From Candidatus Pacearchaeota archaeon (GTDB taxonomy: Archaea > Nanobdellota > Nanobdellia > Pacearchaeales > GW2011-AR1), in the NCBI GenBank assembly GCA_016234025.1, contig JACQLL010000022.1:1-7368 (forward strand): a stretch of DNA of 7,368 nt. Reading direction: 5' to 3'. Position 1 is the stretch's first letter, and every line of letters begins with the position of its first letter. Both the position numbers and the translations under genes were made by a program. Of this stretch, positions 1 through 5,574 are shown in pieces. The notes beneath the pieces are model-generated. The model was given only the letters and a program-made list of their open reading frames with translations. It searched no databases and was not told the origin of the DNA.

Positions 1-22
1 AATAAAGAGAACGAAGTTCTCT
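1..22 (-). terminator. hairpin terminator-like element downstream of ogg
   Basis: Read on the minus strand, a perfect 7-bp stem (AGAGAAC / GTTCTCT) closes a TTC triloop and is followed by TTTATT. This resembles an intrinsic terminator for the ogg transcript, about 70 bases after its stop. A T-rich run directly after the stop (82-93, minus strand GTTTTATTTTCC) is the more usual archaeal termination signal. A second small stem (GCTTC / GAAGC, 30-43) lies beside it. Seen in sequence; the terminator function is inferred. Confidence 0.4.
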
Positions 23-50
23 AATCTTCGCTTCTCACGAAGCTTCAGAA

Positions 51-66
51 AACCGAAAGATTAAAT
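51..66 (+). promoter_or_regulatory. BRE/TATA-like word without an evident gene
   Basis: AACCGAAAGATT followed by AAAT matches the first 12 bases of the BRE/TATA word used by the transposase promoter at 5791-5806 (read on its own strand), but lacks one T in the TATA part. Transcription from it would start near 88 and run antisense into the 3' end of ogg. No convincing plus-strand ORF follows: the ATG at 80 gives only 13 codons. It may be a relic or chance. Confidence 0.2.
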
Positions 67-93
67 TGGTGGACTATAAATGGAAAATAAAAC

Positions 94-687
94 TTACTTA
101 AAAATCTCGCCGTTTTCCTGACTCCACCAAAGTAAATCCAATTCGTCGGGAGTGATTTTATTTTCTTCGGCGAATTTTATAAATGCCTTCTCAATTTCCA
201 GATAGTTCTTATTATTTTTTATTTTCTCGTCCTTGATAATTCCGAATTTTACAAGGTTTCTTAAAATGTGCCTGTCAAGGATTGCGATTTCGTTATTTGA
301 TTTTCCGATGTTCCTGATAAAATGCGACGACTCTTTCAGCCCGTAGCCGTCGATATTCTGAACAAGCCAATTTCGCAAATCGACAATTTTATCTTCGGCT
401 ATTCTTCCTTTTATCTCGCCCCATTTTTTCGCATTCTCAATTATTCTAATTGTCTTGGTATTATGAAAGCGCGTCTTTGTTCTAAGTATCTCATTCACTT
501 TTTTTTCTTCCAGTTCTTTCAACAACGATATCTCTTCAACCGCCTCCCAGCATTTTTTCGCATTGCTCTGCGGAGTCAAAAGGCAAAACAAAAATTCCCT
601 GAAGTAAAACTCCCCCGGCAAATTCCTAAACTCATTCAAACGCAAATTTATTTCCGTGCTTTTTTCTCTGTAACCTTCTATTATCAT
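94..687 (-). CDS. ogg: archaeal 8-oxoguanine DNA glycosylase/AP lyase (Ogg2 type)
   Basis: A bifunctional base-excision repair enzyme that removes 8-oxoguanine from DNA and nicks the abasic site by beta-elimination. The 197 residues match the short archaeal Ogg2 form (about 200 residues). An all-helical N-terminal half is followed by a helix-hairpin-helix ending in GYGLKESSHFIRNIG (114-128), with the expected Schiff-base lysine at K118. ILDRHIL (136-142) carries the catalytic aspartate D138. The protein ends DLLWW...GEIFK. A C-terminal lysine is known in this family to recognise 8-oxoguanine, and K197 is the last residue here, so the enzyme looks complete and active. The start at 687 is supported by a TATA box centred 25-26 bases upstream, giving a leaderless mRNA. 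It diverges from the unknown gene at 738 through a shared promoter. Confidence 0.93.
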   Translation of the reverse strand: MIIEGYREKSTEINLRLNEFRNLPGEFYFREFLFCLLTPQSNAKKCWEAVEEISLLKELEEKKVNEILRTKTRFHNTKTIRIIENAKKWGEIKGRIAEDKIVDLRNWLVQNIDGYGLKESSHFIRNIGKSNNEIAILDRHILRNLVKFGIIKDEKIKNNKNYLEIEKAFIKFAEENKITPDELDLLWWSQENGEIFK

Positions 688-702
688 AAATAGTTAAATA
701 TA

Positions 703-722
703 CAAATCTATAAAAAGATTTG
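703..722. promoter_or_regulatory. symmetric divergent promoter of ogg and the 738 gene
   Basis: Seven-base inverted arms (CAAATCT at 703-709 and AGATTTG at 716-722) flank ATAAAA. The dyad centre is 712.5, exactly the midpoint of the 50-base gap between the start codons at 687 and 738, so an archaeal TATA box lies 25-26 bases from both ATGs. Both transcripts would be leaderless. The dyad might also bind a repressor controlling both genes, which is inference. Confidence 0.7.
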
Positions 723-737
723 TTGAATTAATTTAAA

Positions 738-1040
738 ATGGTTAAGATTATCGATAAAGGAGATGAATTAAGAAAACGTCGTGAGAAGGCTCTAAGATTA
801 GAAGAAATTGCAAAGGAAACATTAAAAGAAGGTTTTGATCTTAAAAATTTAAAAAGAGGAATTGGCGACGATTTTTATATCTGCGATAGTCATAATAGCG
901 GCAGATATATCACAGTTGATGTTGTCAACAATAGAGTCACAATTAATCATGCTTTGCTTTATGACAAGGCACTAAAATTAGCAGAAACATACGAAGCAAA
1001 AACCAAAGAAAATTTTGAATTAGAAAAATACTATCGCTAA
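738..1040 (+). CDS. small charged protein of unknown function
   Basis: A 100-residue protein that I do not recognise. Residues 1-40 are lysine/glutamate-rich and probably helical (GDELRKRREKALRLEEIAKE, 8-27). Residues 44-72 look like beta strands with a tyrosine/aspartate core (DDFYICDSHNSGRYITVDVV). Residues 73-100 are helical again (HALLYDKALKLAETYEAKTK). No signal peptide, membrane segment or cysteine motif is seen. The ATG is 25-26 bases from the shared TATA box, so the mRNA is probably leaderless. The gene is AT-rich (about 30% GC in a sampled 60 bases) compared with about 47% in a sample of ogg, closer to the accessory genes at the right of the window. Its stop overlaps the convergent stop of the next gene by 4 bases. 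Promoter and composition support a real gene; the function is open. Confidence 0.75.
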   Translation: MVKIIDKGDELRKRREKALRLEEIAKETLKEGFDLKNLKRGIGDDFYICDSHNSGRYITVDVVNNRVTINHALLYDKALKLAETYEAKTKENFELEKYYR

Positions 1041-1573
1041 TATCTTTGAAAGGGCGTTCTTTTCTGAATTATAAATCTTGTTCCTACAAATTCTGAAACA
1101 ACTGCCGTGAATAATAAATCCTGAAACAGCGCCTTAAACAGGCCTGACTCAATCAACGGAATTCTCGTCTTTTCAGAGAACTCTTCCATCAGCGATTTTA
1201 TTTGTTCGTTCGTCATCATCAGCTTGCTCGTCTGAATAACGCCGGAGCGATTCACGAGAAGATTTTTATTAGGTCCCGGACATTCGACGCTGAACACCGA
1301 AGGGTCAAGCAAAATTTGCGTTATCTTCCCGATATTTATGTTTTCCTTTCCTTGAGGAGACGACAACGGAATCTGCGGAGGCATCATAACTTGCGGAGTC
1401 ATGCTAACAGGAATTCTCCTCGGCAAATCTATTTTAACGTTCTTATTCGGAAGAACAACTTGCTCTTGAGGACTTTCTTTTTTCGGTTCAGGAACATAAG
1501 ATTTATCAATGAGCGTCCTGACAAATGCGAGCAAAAACTCTTCTCTTAACTTAAACTCTTGTTTTTGTTTCAT
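1037..1573 (-). CDS. protein resembling the N-terminal domain of a type II/IV secretion ATPase, no ATPase domain
   Basis: 178 residues in three parts. Residues 7-26 form an N-terminal amphipathic helix (FKLREEFLLAFVRTLIDKSY). Residues 28-75 are a proline-rich linker. A compact domain at about 80-175 begins KITQILLDPSVFSVECPGP and continues NLLVNRSGVIQTSKLMMTN. This follows the pattern of the domain preceding the motor in CpaF/PilT-type ATPases (LL.D..V..I.VNGP..I.VER.G.I..T...). No Walker A, Walker B or other ATPase motif follows, so it cannot be a motor itself and may dock with a pilus or secretion apparatus (inference from fold resemblance by eye). Its start codon shares one base with the stop of the upstream coiled-coil gene (TGATG), indicating translational coupling. 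Its stop overlaps the convergent 738 gene by 4 bases. I recall similar stand-alone proteins in Woesearchaeota/Pacearchaeota but could not check. Confidence 0.75.
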   Translation of the reverse strand: MKQKQEFKLREEFLLAFVRTLIDKSYVPEPKKESPQEQVVLPNKNVKIDLPRRIPVSMTPQVMMPPQIPLSSPQGKENINIGKITQILLDPSVFSVECPGPNKNLLVNRSGVIQTSKLMMTNEQIKSLMEEFSEKTRIPLIESGLFKALFQDLLFTAVVSEFVGTRFIIQKRTPFQRY

Positions 1574-1989
1574 CAGAATCTCGGAAGAGGCCTGTCGGGC
1601 TGACTTATCGGTCTTCTCATCGCTTCGGGTTTTTCTTCGAGATTTGAATGACCATACATTCTGTCTCTCAACCTCTCTTCCATTAACATCAGCCCCTTCG
1701 CCAGTGTTTTGTTTTGGTCGAGGAGTTTGTCTATCTTTTCAAGGAACTCTTTATCTTTCTCATATTCTCCTATCGGAATATTCTTCGAGAAATTCTTTGC
1801 CGTAACTTCAAACAGCGCAAGCAACTGCGATATCTCTTTTGTCAGCGAATTGAATTTCTCCGCCAAATCGGTGTGAACTTTCTGCAACTCTATAAGATTT
1901 TTAACCAACGTCTCTTCAAGCTCACTCGACAATTTCTTAGTTTTTCTATTAGTTTTCTGAATAGAACTTTTCTCCCTCTTTTTGTTCAT
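1573..1989 (-). CDS. coiled-coil protein with basic N-terminus and Pro/Arg tail
   Basis: Unknown function. From the ATG at 1989 the protein has 138 residues. A lysine-rich N-terminus (about 1-20) leads into a heptad-like helix (LSSELEETLVKNLIELQKVH onward to about residue 65), then a second helical stretch (KEFLEKIDKLLDQNKTLAKG) and an arginine/proline-rich tail ending RPLPRF. No membrane segment is seen. An in-frame ATG at 2046 would add 19 residues. I chose 1989 because TTTATAAAT is centred 26 bases before it, fitting a leaderless mRNA, and because the 2046 ATG lies inside a strong hairpin without a promoter at the right distance. It is coupled (TGATG) to the downstream secretion-ATPase-N-domain-like gene, so the two probably act together. 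Similar coiled-coil proteins recur in DPANN genomes from memory, unchecked. Confidence 0.75.
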   Translation of the reverse strand: MNKKREKSSIQKTNRKTKKLSSELEETLVKNLIELQKVHTDLAEKFNSLTKEISQLLALFEVTAKNFSKNIPIGEYEKDKEFLEKIDKLLDQNKTLAKGLMLMEERLRDRMYGHSNLEEKPEAMRRPISQPDRPLPRF

Positions 1990-2010
1990 ACCGTGAATAG
2001 GCTTAAGCAA

Positions 2011-2019
2011 TTTATAAAT
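2011..2019 (-). promoter_or_regulatory. TATA box of the coiled-coil operon
   Basis: TTTATAAAT is centred at 2015, 26 bases upstream of the ATG at 1989. It fixes the start choice for the coiled-coil gene and drives the two-gene transcript 1989-1037. Confidence 0.65.
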
Positions 2020-2030
2020 GTTTTTAGATG

Positions 2031-2051
2031 TCAAGATGCTTCGCATCTTGA
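2031..2051. repeat. strong intergenic hairpin with CTTCG core
   Basis: A perfect 9-bp inverted repeat (TCAAGATGC / GCATCTTGA) around a TTC triloop lies between the TIM-barrel stop and the coiled-coil promoter. Neither side is followed by a long T-run, so it may be an RNA-processing or attenuation structure rather than a terminator. It contains the unlikely ATG at 2046. The triloop and closing C-G pair match those of the hairpin at 1-22 read on the opposite strand. Confidence 0.55.
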
Positions 2052-2073
2052 TGTGTCAAAGTTCTTTTAGAAA

Positions 2074-2091
2074 TTTTGAAAGTTTTCAAAA
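2074..2091 (-). terminator. AT-rich terminator-like dyad after the TIM-barrel gene
   Basis: TTTTGAAA and TTTCAAAA are 8-base inverted arms only 2 bases apart, 13 bases after the stop at 2105. On the minus strand the dyad runs into TTTC. A hairpin would lose an inner pair to form its loop. A weak but plausible transcription end. Confidence 0.35.
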
Positions 2092-2104
2092 CTCTCTTTA
2101 ATTT

Positions 2105-3931
2105 CTACTCAATTGGCGCGCCGCCCATTCGCGAACGCCCCGCCATTTGTCCGCCAAGTTCCGTCGGAAGGTTTGAAAAACCGGAGCCGTAAAGCGAGAA
2201 ATGTTGTTCAGGCAAAGTCGCCCCCTGTCCGACGAAGTATCCTCCCGAAGTTCCGTAGTTCCAGCTCGGAGCCATTTCCATCGCATAAATCGGCGAACCA
2301 AAAGCCCTCATCGTTTCAGACAGAGGCGACCTCTGAAAAAACTGATACCAAGGTCCGCCTGTTTCTACAATTTTCTTCGCGTTCTTGAATTGTTCTTGCA
2401 GCTCAAGAATCTTCTTCGTCGGAACATTTCCCATCCCCATCGGAAGCTCTGTATGGTCAAGTCCGAAATTATCCGAAAGGTGAACGTGCTTCACATAAGG
2501 AGCAATTATCTTCGACTCCTTGACAACGTCCTCTGCGTCGTAACCATACTTCCTAATCATGTTAATATGCCCGACGTCCCACGTCGCACCGATTAACTTC
2601 TCCGCTTGCCTCTTTGCTTCATCTTCCGAAAGACCTCTATTTTCCATCAGCTTTTGAGTAAACTTATTTCTCGACTCTTTTATTAGCTCTCTTATCTCGT
2701 CAGCTCGGGACAAACCCATTCCGGCAGGAGGGTTCTCGATGCTGATTACCGGAGCAGTGTTCCCGAATTTGTTGTATGCGCTAAATGCAAGATTTGAGAA
2801 CGTCTCGGACGCCTTGTCAATCGCAAACTTCTCAATCGGCTGAAAGACCTGCGGCGGATTCATGGAGCCAAGCTCCTCTATTCCTTTCGATATTGCCTGC
2901 GACAGCTTTTTAACTTTATAAGGGTCCTTATCATATTCGCCGACGAGAGGAGTTACTTCTTTCTTGATTGCCTCGAGTTTTTTTATAGAGTCCTTGTCTT
3001 TCGCAGTTTGCGCAGCAGAATACGCCTGATTATATAAGCTCTTGAAACCTATATAAGAATCCTTTATTGAAATCGCTCCGTAGTTCATCTCATCGACGAG
3101 GTCTTCCGCGACTTTCTTAGTTTCAGGGTCAAGTGAAGACATGAATCTCTTTCCCTCTTCGGTGTTCGCCGTCTGATATAATTTCTCGAGGTCAAGTTTC
3201 TTCGCAATTTCTCTGTTTTCTCTTCCTACTACGTTGAGTCGGTCGAATCTTTCTCTCCCTCTTATCGCCGCGATGTTTACGTTATTCAACTCCTGCGTCC
3301 AATTCTGCTCGTTTAGTTTTTTTAACTCTGTGTCAGGGTCTGCCTTTTCTCCGGTGAAGTAATCTTCTTTTGGCCTTGGCAAGGCGCCAAACCTTCCGGT
3401 TCTTTCGTCGATTACTGCTATGCCTGTCGATATTTCTTTTCCGTCTTTAGTTTTAATTCGTGTTCTTGGTTCAGGAAGCCCGTTGCTTGTGTGGAATGTC
3501 ACGACGATGTTTCCATCCGGATCCACGTCGTGGGCGCGTTCAAGAGAGTTCCACATTTGCCTTTCTGCCTGCTCTCTCTGCGACGGCTCCCATCCGTTTT
3601 GCGTTATCCCCGTCGGCTCGACCAAAGGTCCGTGAAAAGTCAAGTCGGCGCCGACTAATTTTTTCAGACGATTTATTTCTTTGAAATGTTGTCTTGGAAT
3701 CGACTCCAGAATATTTGTCTGAATCAGCGACAGTTCAATCGTCTTGGCTCCTGTACTTAATTTGTTCGAGACCTCTTTCACCTGGTTCGACGTTCTCGGG
3801 TCTGTCGTCAGACCAAACTGCGACGTCGGAAAGTGGTATCCTTCGCTCATCCCAAGAGTGAATTCCTTTTCGTAGGCAGGGTCAAATCCGTAGTCGCTCC
3901 CGCCGTAAAAGTTTTCAGTGTAGTTAGCCAT
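2105..3931 (-). CDS. large TIM-barrel protein of the xylose isomerase/endonuclease IV-like superfamily
   Basis: A 608-residue protein with the landmarks of an AP-endonuclease-2/sugar-isomerase TIM barrel: LTFHGPL (97-103, H100), VTFHTS (144-149, H147), ISIENP (396-401, E399), WDVGHINM (451-458, D452 and H455), VKHVHLSDN (480-488, H482, H484, D487) with H493, and IVETGG (521-526, E523). These are the usual positions for divalent-metal ligands, so it is probably an active metal enzyme, a nuclease or a sugar-phosphate isomerase/epimerase; which one cannot be told. Residues about 155-390 form a charged, mostly helical insertion where simple family members have a few dozen residues. Residues 540-608 form a Gly/Ser-rich tail (YFVGQG, YGSGFSNLPTELGG). 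The start at 3931 is supported by a TATA box centred about 25 bases upstream. No signal peptide is seen. Sampled stretches are about 42-58% GC, the richest in the window. Confidence 0.85.
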   Translation of the reverse strand: MANYTENFYGGSDYGFDPAYEKEFTLGMSEGYHFPTSQFGLTTDPRTSNQVKEVSNKLSTGAKTIELSLIQTNILESIPRQHFKEINRLKKLVGADLTFHGPLVEPTGITQNGWEPSQREQAERQMWNSLERAHDVDPDGNIVVTFHTSNGLPEPRTRIKTKDGKEISTGIAVIDERTGRFGALPRPKEDYFTGEKADPDTELKKLNEQNWTQELNNVNIAAIRGRERFDRLNVVGRENREIAKKLDLEKLYQTANTEEGKRFMSSLDPETKKVAEDLVDEMNYGAISIKDSYIGFKSLYNQAYSAAQTAKDKDSIKKLEAIKKEVTPLVGEYDKDPYKVKKLSQAISKGIEELGSMNPPQVFQPIEKFAIDKASETFSNLAFSAYNKFGNTAPVISIENPPAGMGLSRADEIRELIKESRNKFTQKLMENRGLSEDEAKRQAEKLIGATWDVGHINMIRKYGYDAEDVVKESKIIAPYVKHVHLSDNFGLDHTELPMGMGNVPTKKILELQEQFKNAKKIVETGGPWYQFFQRSPLSETMRAFGSPIYAMEMAPSWNYGTSGGYFVGQGATLPEQHFSLYGSGFSNLPTELGGQMAGRSRMGGAPIE

Positions 3932-3947
3932 TTTTTTATTAAGATTG

Positions 3948-3960
3948 TTTTTTATTTAAA
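3948..3960 (-). promoter_or_regulatory. TATA box of the TIM-barrel gene
   Basis: The minus strand reads TTTAAATAAAAAA, preceded by AAC. The TATA core lies about 25 bases before the ATG at 3931, so the transcript is probably leaderless. No Shine-Dalgarno sequence is present. Confidence 0.6.
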
Positions 3961-4045
3961 GTTATGTTTGTGTTTGCATCGTTGCATCTACGGGTGTTGA
4001 AAAAATGATGGTCGTAGCATAGCGTCATTAAGGTTGAAATAAGTT

Positions 4046-4059
4046 AAATTTATAAATTT
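4046..4059. promoter_or_regulatory. perfectly palindromic TATA box
   Basis: AAATTTATAAATTT equals its own reverse complement and could recruit TBP in either direction. Rightward, transcription should start near 4079, at the edge of a structured segment that may be an RNA gene. Leftward, it should start near 4027, where an ATG at 4028 opens a 29-codon ORF (to 3939) ending 7 bases before the TIM-barrel start. That ORF looks low in information, and I do not call it a gene. Confidence 0.5.
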
Positions 4060-4078
4060 GTTAAAACTAGTCTAAGTA

Positions 4079-4157
4079 TAATGTTGAGAGCGTGAGGTGG
4101 AAATTTCAGGTTTGGAGCCTGCAAATCTACTCAGCCCGAGCGACCACCCCACGACCA
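4079..4157 (+). ncRNA. candidate structured small RNA (three-way junction)
   Basis: This GC-rich segment stands in AT-rich intergenic DNA, 26 bases downstream of a TATA box. CGTGAGGTGG (4091-4100) pairs with CCACCCCACG (4144-4153) over ten positions with one A-C mismatch. Inside, ATTTCAGG (4103-4110) pairs with CCTG/AAAT (4118-4126, one bulged C) around a 7-base loop. CTC/GAG (4130-4140) may form a third short arm. After the closing stem comes ACCA (4154-4157), like a tRNA 3' end, but there is no T-arm and the span is too short for a canonical tRNA. No box C/D pair is seen on this strand. On the minus strand the same fold has a loop CTCCAAA, like the Trp anticodon loop, but the promoter favours the plus strand. 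Family unknown. Confidence 0.4.
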
Positions 4158-4174
4158 CGTTTAAAACATCAAAG

Positions 4175-4822
4175 TTAGTCTGGTTCTAGCTTCTCACCTG
4201 CTTTAGTGACGTGATTATTCTTCTTTAGCTCTGTTTTCAAATAGTCTTCTCCGCCTTTCATAAGTTTGTATTTATAGGCTACTGCTTTACCGACGACAAT
4301 TCTATTTCTATCAACATACTTTTGTGCCTCTTTTCTGTTTAGGTTTGTACTTACTAATTCGCCAGAGATTTTAATTTTAAAGACTTCTTTCAAAACATAA
4401 GAGATTTCAGGTGGTGTTAGACCATCTACCTTTTTGTCTCGCATAATTTTAAGAACGTATAACGATTTAGCTAAAGTCCTTTGTAAGTCATGTATTTCAG
4501 GGTGTTCTGTCCTGTTTATTTTTTCTGCTAATTCTCGTTTTCTCTTTTCGGCTTCTTCTTTCTTTTGAGCATTTGACTGATTAAGCGTGTCGTTAATCTT
4601 TCTTTTCTTGCCAGAATTATTTTTCTTACGCTTAACATAAGAATTACCGACGGGTATGTAGTCTGGATGCTGGTTATAAGCTTGATGCATCTGCTGAGGC
4701 ACATCCGGTTCTAAGAGCTTATCCAGTATTTTTTTGAAAGCCTCTGTCTTCAACGGCTCTTCTAGTTCTGCGACTGCCTCTTTTGCTTTTTTCACTTTTT
4801 CTGGTAAATTGTCAATTTCCAT
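4175..4822 (-). CDS. winged-helix DNA-binding protein with basic linker
   Basis: 215 residues, not assigned to a named family. The N-terminal part (1-48) is acidic and helical (LKTEAFKKILDKLLE). A strongly basic linker (63-98) includes KRKKNN and GKKRK. The C-terminal part (about 112-197) reads like a winged helix: a first helix LYVLKIMRDKK, LTPPEISYVLKEVF and SGELVSTNLNRK as the helix-turn-helix, then YVDRNRIVVGKAVAYKYKLM with GGEDYL as the wing and last strand. It is probably a transcriptional regulator or DNA-associated protein; the target is unknown. It has its own promoter (TATA centred 26 bases before 4822) and lies next to a broken transposase, at a lower GC content than the TIM-barrel gene, so it may belong to the accessory segment. 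Confidence 0.72.
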   Translation of the reverse strand: MEIDNLPEKVKKAKEAVAELEEPLKTEAFKKILDKLLEPDVPQQMHQAYNQHPDYIPVGNSYVKRKKNNSGKKRKINDTLNQSNAQKKEEAEKRKRELAEKINRTEHPEIHDLQRTLAKSLYVLKIMRDKKVDGLTPPEISYVLKEVFKIKISGELVSTNLNRKEAQKYVDRNRIVVGKAVAYKYKLMKGGEDYLKTELKKNNHVTKAGEKLEPD

Positions 4823-4845
4823 GTTTTGATACCGTTAGCCGTGCT

Positions 4846-4861
4846 TTTAAATCTTTTGGTT
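4846..4861 (-). promoter_or_regulatory. BRE/TATA promoter of the winged-helix gene
   Basis: The minus strand reads AACCAAAAGATTTAAA; the TTTAAA core is 26 bases before the ATG at 4822, so the mRNA is probably leaderless. It matches the transposase promoter word (5791-5806) at 15 of 16 bases. An imperfect inverted pair CGTTAG (4833-4838) / CTAACG (4869-4874) brackets it. Confidence 0.6.
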
Positions 4862-4863
4862 TT

Positions 4864-4877
4864 AACGCCTAACGCCT
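4864..4877. repeat. tandem 7-base repeat AACGCCT x2
   Basis: Two perfect head-to-tail copies of AACGCCT run into the stop codon of the transposase reading frame. This could mark the insertion-sequence end or slippage; no matching copy is seen near 5765-5830. Confidence 0.4.
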
Positions 4878-5574
4878 AAATAAGTGAGTTGCTTATCTTA
4901 ATTAATCCCAACCACTTGTTTACGCCCAAATCTAACGTTGGTATAGCCACTTGTTGAGGTGTTTTATTGTCTATTCCTTGGTGCTTTCTGATAAAATTAT
5001 AGTAAATTTCCATTCCTTTCATAATGGCTTTAGCACTTTCTAAAGAGCCGTGAAATCCTCGCATTATTTTTGTTCTGTCTCTGATTGTGTTGTGCAACCT
5101 TTCTATCTTATGGTTAAATCCTCTTTCAGAAGCTATCACGATATTATGTTGAACTTTCGGGTTAATTTTGAATTTGTTATTAACTCCAAATGCTTTCCTT
5201 AAAACTCTTGGATAACCTTTTAGTCCGTCTGTTCTAATTATTTTAACTTGCTCGCCTGTTGCAAACTTACCATGCTTTAGAACTCTTGTTAGATTTTCTA
5301 TGGTTCTGCTTTTCATATAATCAGAAGCAACCATAAAACGAGTTTCTGTATCCATGACATCAACAAACCAATTCTGCTCTCCTAACCTATGATATTCCAT
5401 TTCGTCAGACATTAATTCTTGTCCAGATTGAATTTGCAGATTATCCGTTAAGGTGTTTATCATATTTGCATACTTTACAATCCATCTATAGATAGCAGAA
5501 TGATGAGAATTTTTAGGTGCAAACATTTGTAAATGCTCTTGTATTTTCCTTAATGACATTCCAGCATAATACAT
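4876..5574 (-). CDS. transposase catalytic part, IS6/IS240-like DDE domain (3' part of a frameshifted gene)
   Basis: 232 residues from the first in-frame ATG. It opens MYYAGMSLRKIQEHL, the helix-turn-helix that normally follows the zinc ribbon in this family. The RNase-H-like DDE domain shows D57 (LMSDEMEYHRLG), D116 (IIRTDGLKGYP) and E158 (NHKIERLHNTIRDR). The usual ending is present: YYNFIRKHQGI followed by TPQQVA. All three catalytic residues are there, so the domain itself could still be competent. The start at 5574 has no promoter at the right distance and lies inside the upstream frame, so this piece is unlikely to be made independently. The product would act on transposon ends in cut-and-paste or cointegrate transposition. 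Confidence 0.82.
   Translation of the reverse strand: MYYAGMSLRKIQEHLQMFAPKNSHHSAIYRWIVKYANMINTLTDNLQIQSGQELMSDEMEYHRLGEQNWFVDVMDTETRFMVASDYMKSRTIENLTRVLKHGKFATGEQVKIIRTDGLKGYPRVLRKAFGVNNKFKINPKVQHNIVIASERGFNHKIERLHNTIRDRTKIMRGFHGSLESAKAIMKGMEIYYNFIRKHQGIDNKTPQQVAIPTLDLGVNKWLGLIKISNSLI

Noticed and set aside
322..693. Plus-strand 123-codon open frame opposite ogg
   Set aside because: Its sequence is antisense to a clearly conserved glycosylase, is rich in Phe/Arg/Leu as expected for a shadow frame, and has no promoter or family resemblance.
1990..2046. N-terminal extension of the coiled-coil protein from the ATG at 2046
   Set aside because: The start codon sits in a perfect hairpin, no TATA box lies at the right distance, and the ATG at 1989 has one at 26 bases.
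4083..4157. Canonical tRNA gene
   Set aside because: No TTCRANTCC T-arm is present on either strand and the closed structure spans only 63 bases. Anticodon-like loops and a genomic ACCA are not enough.
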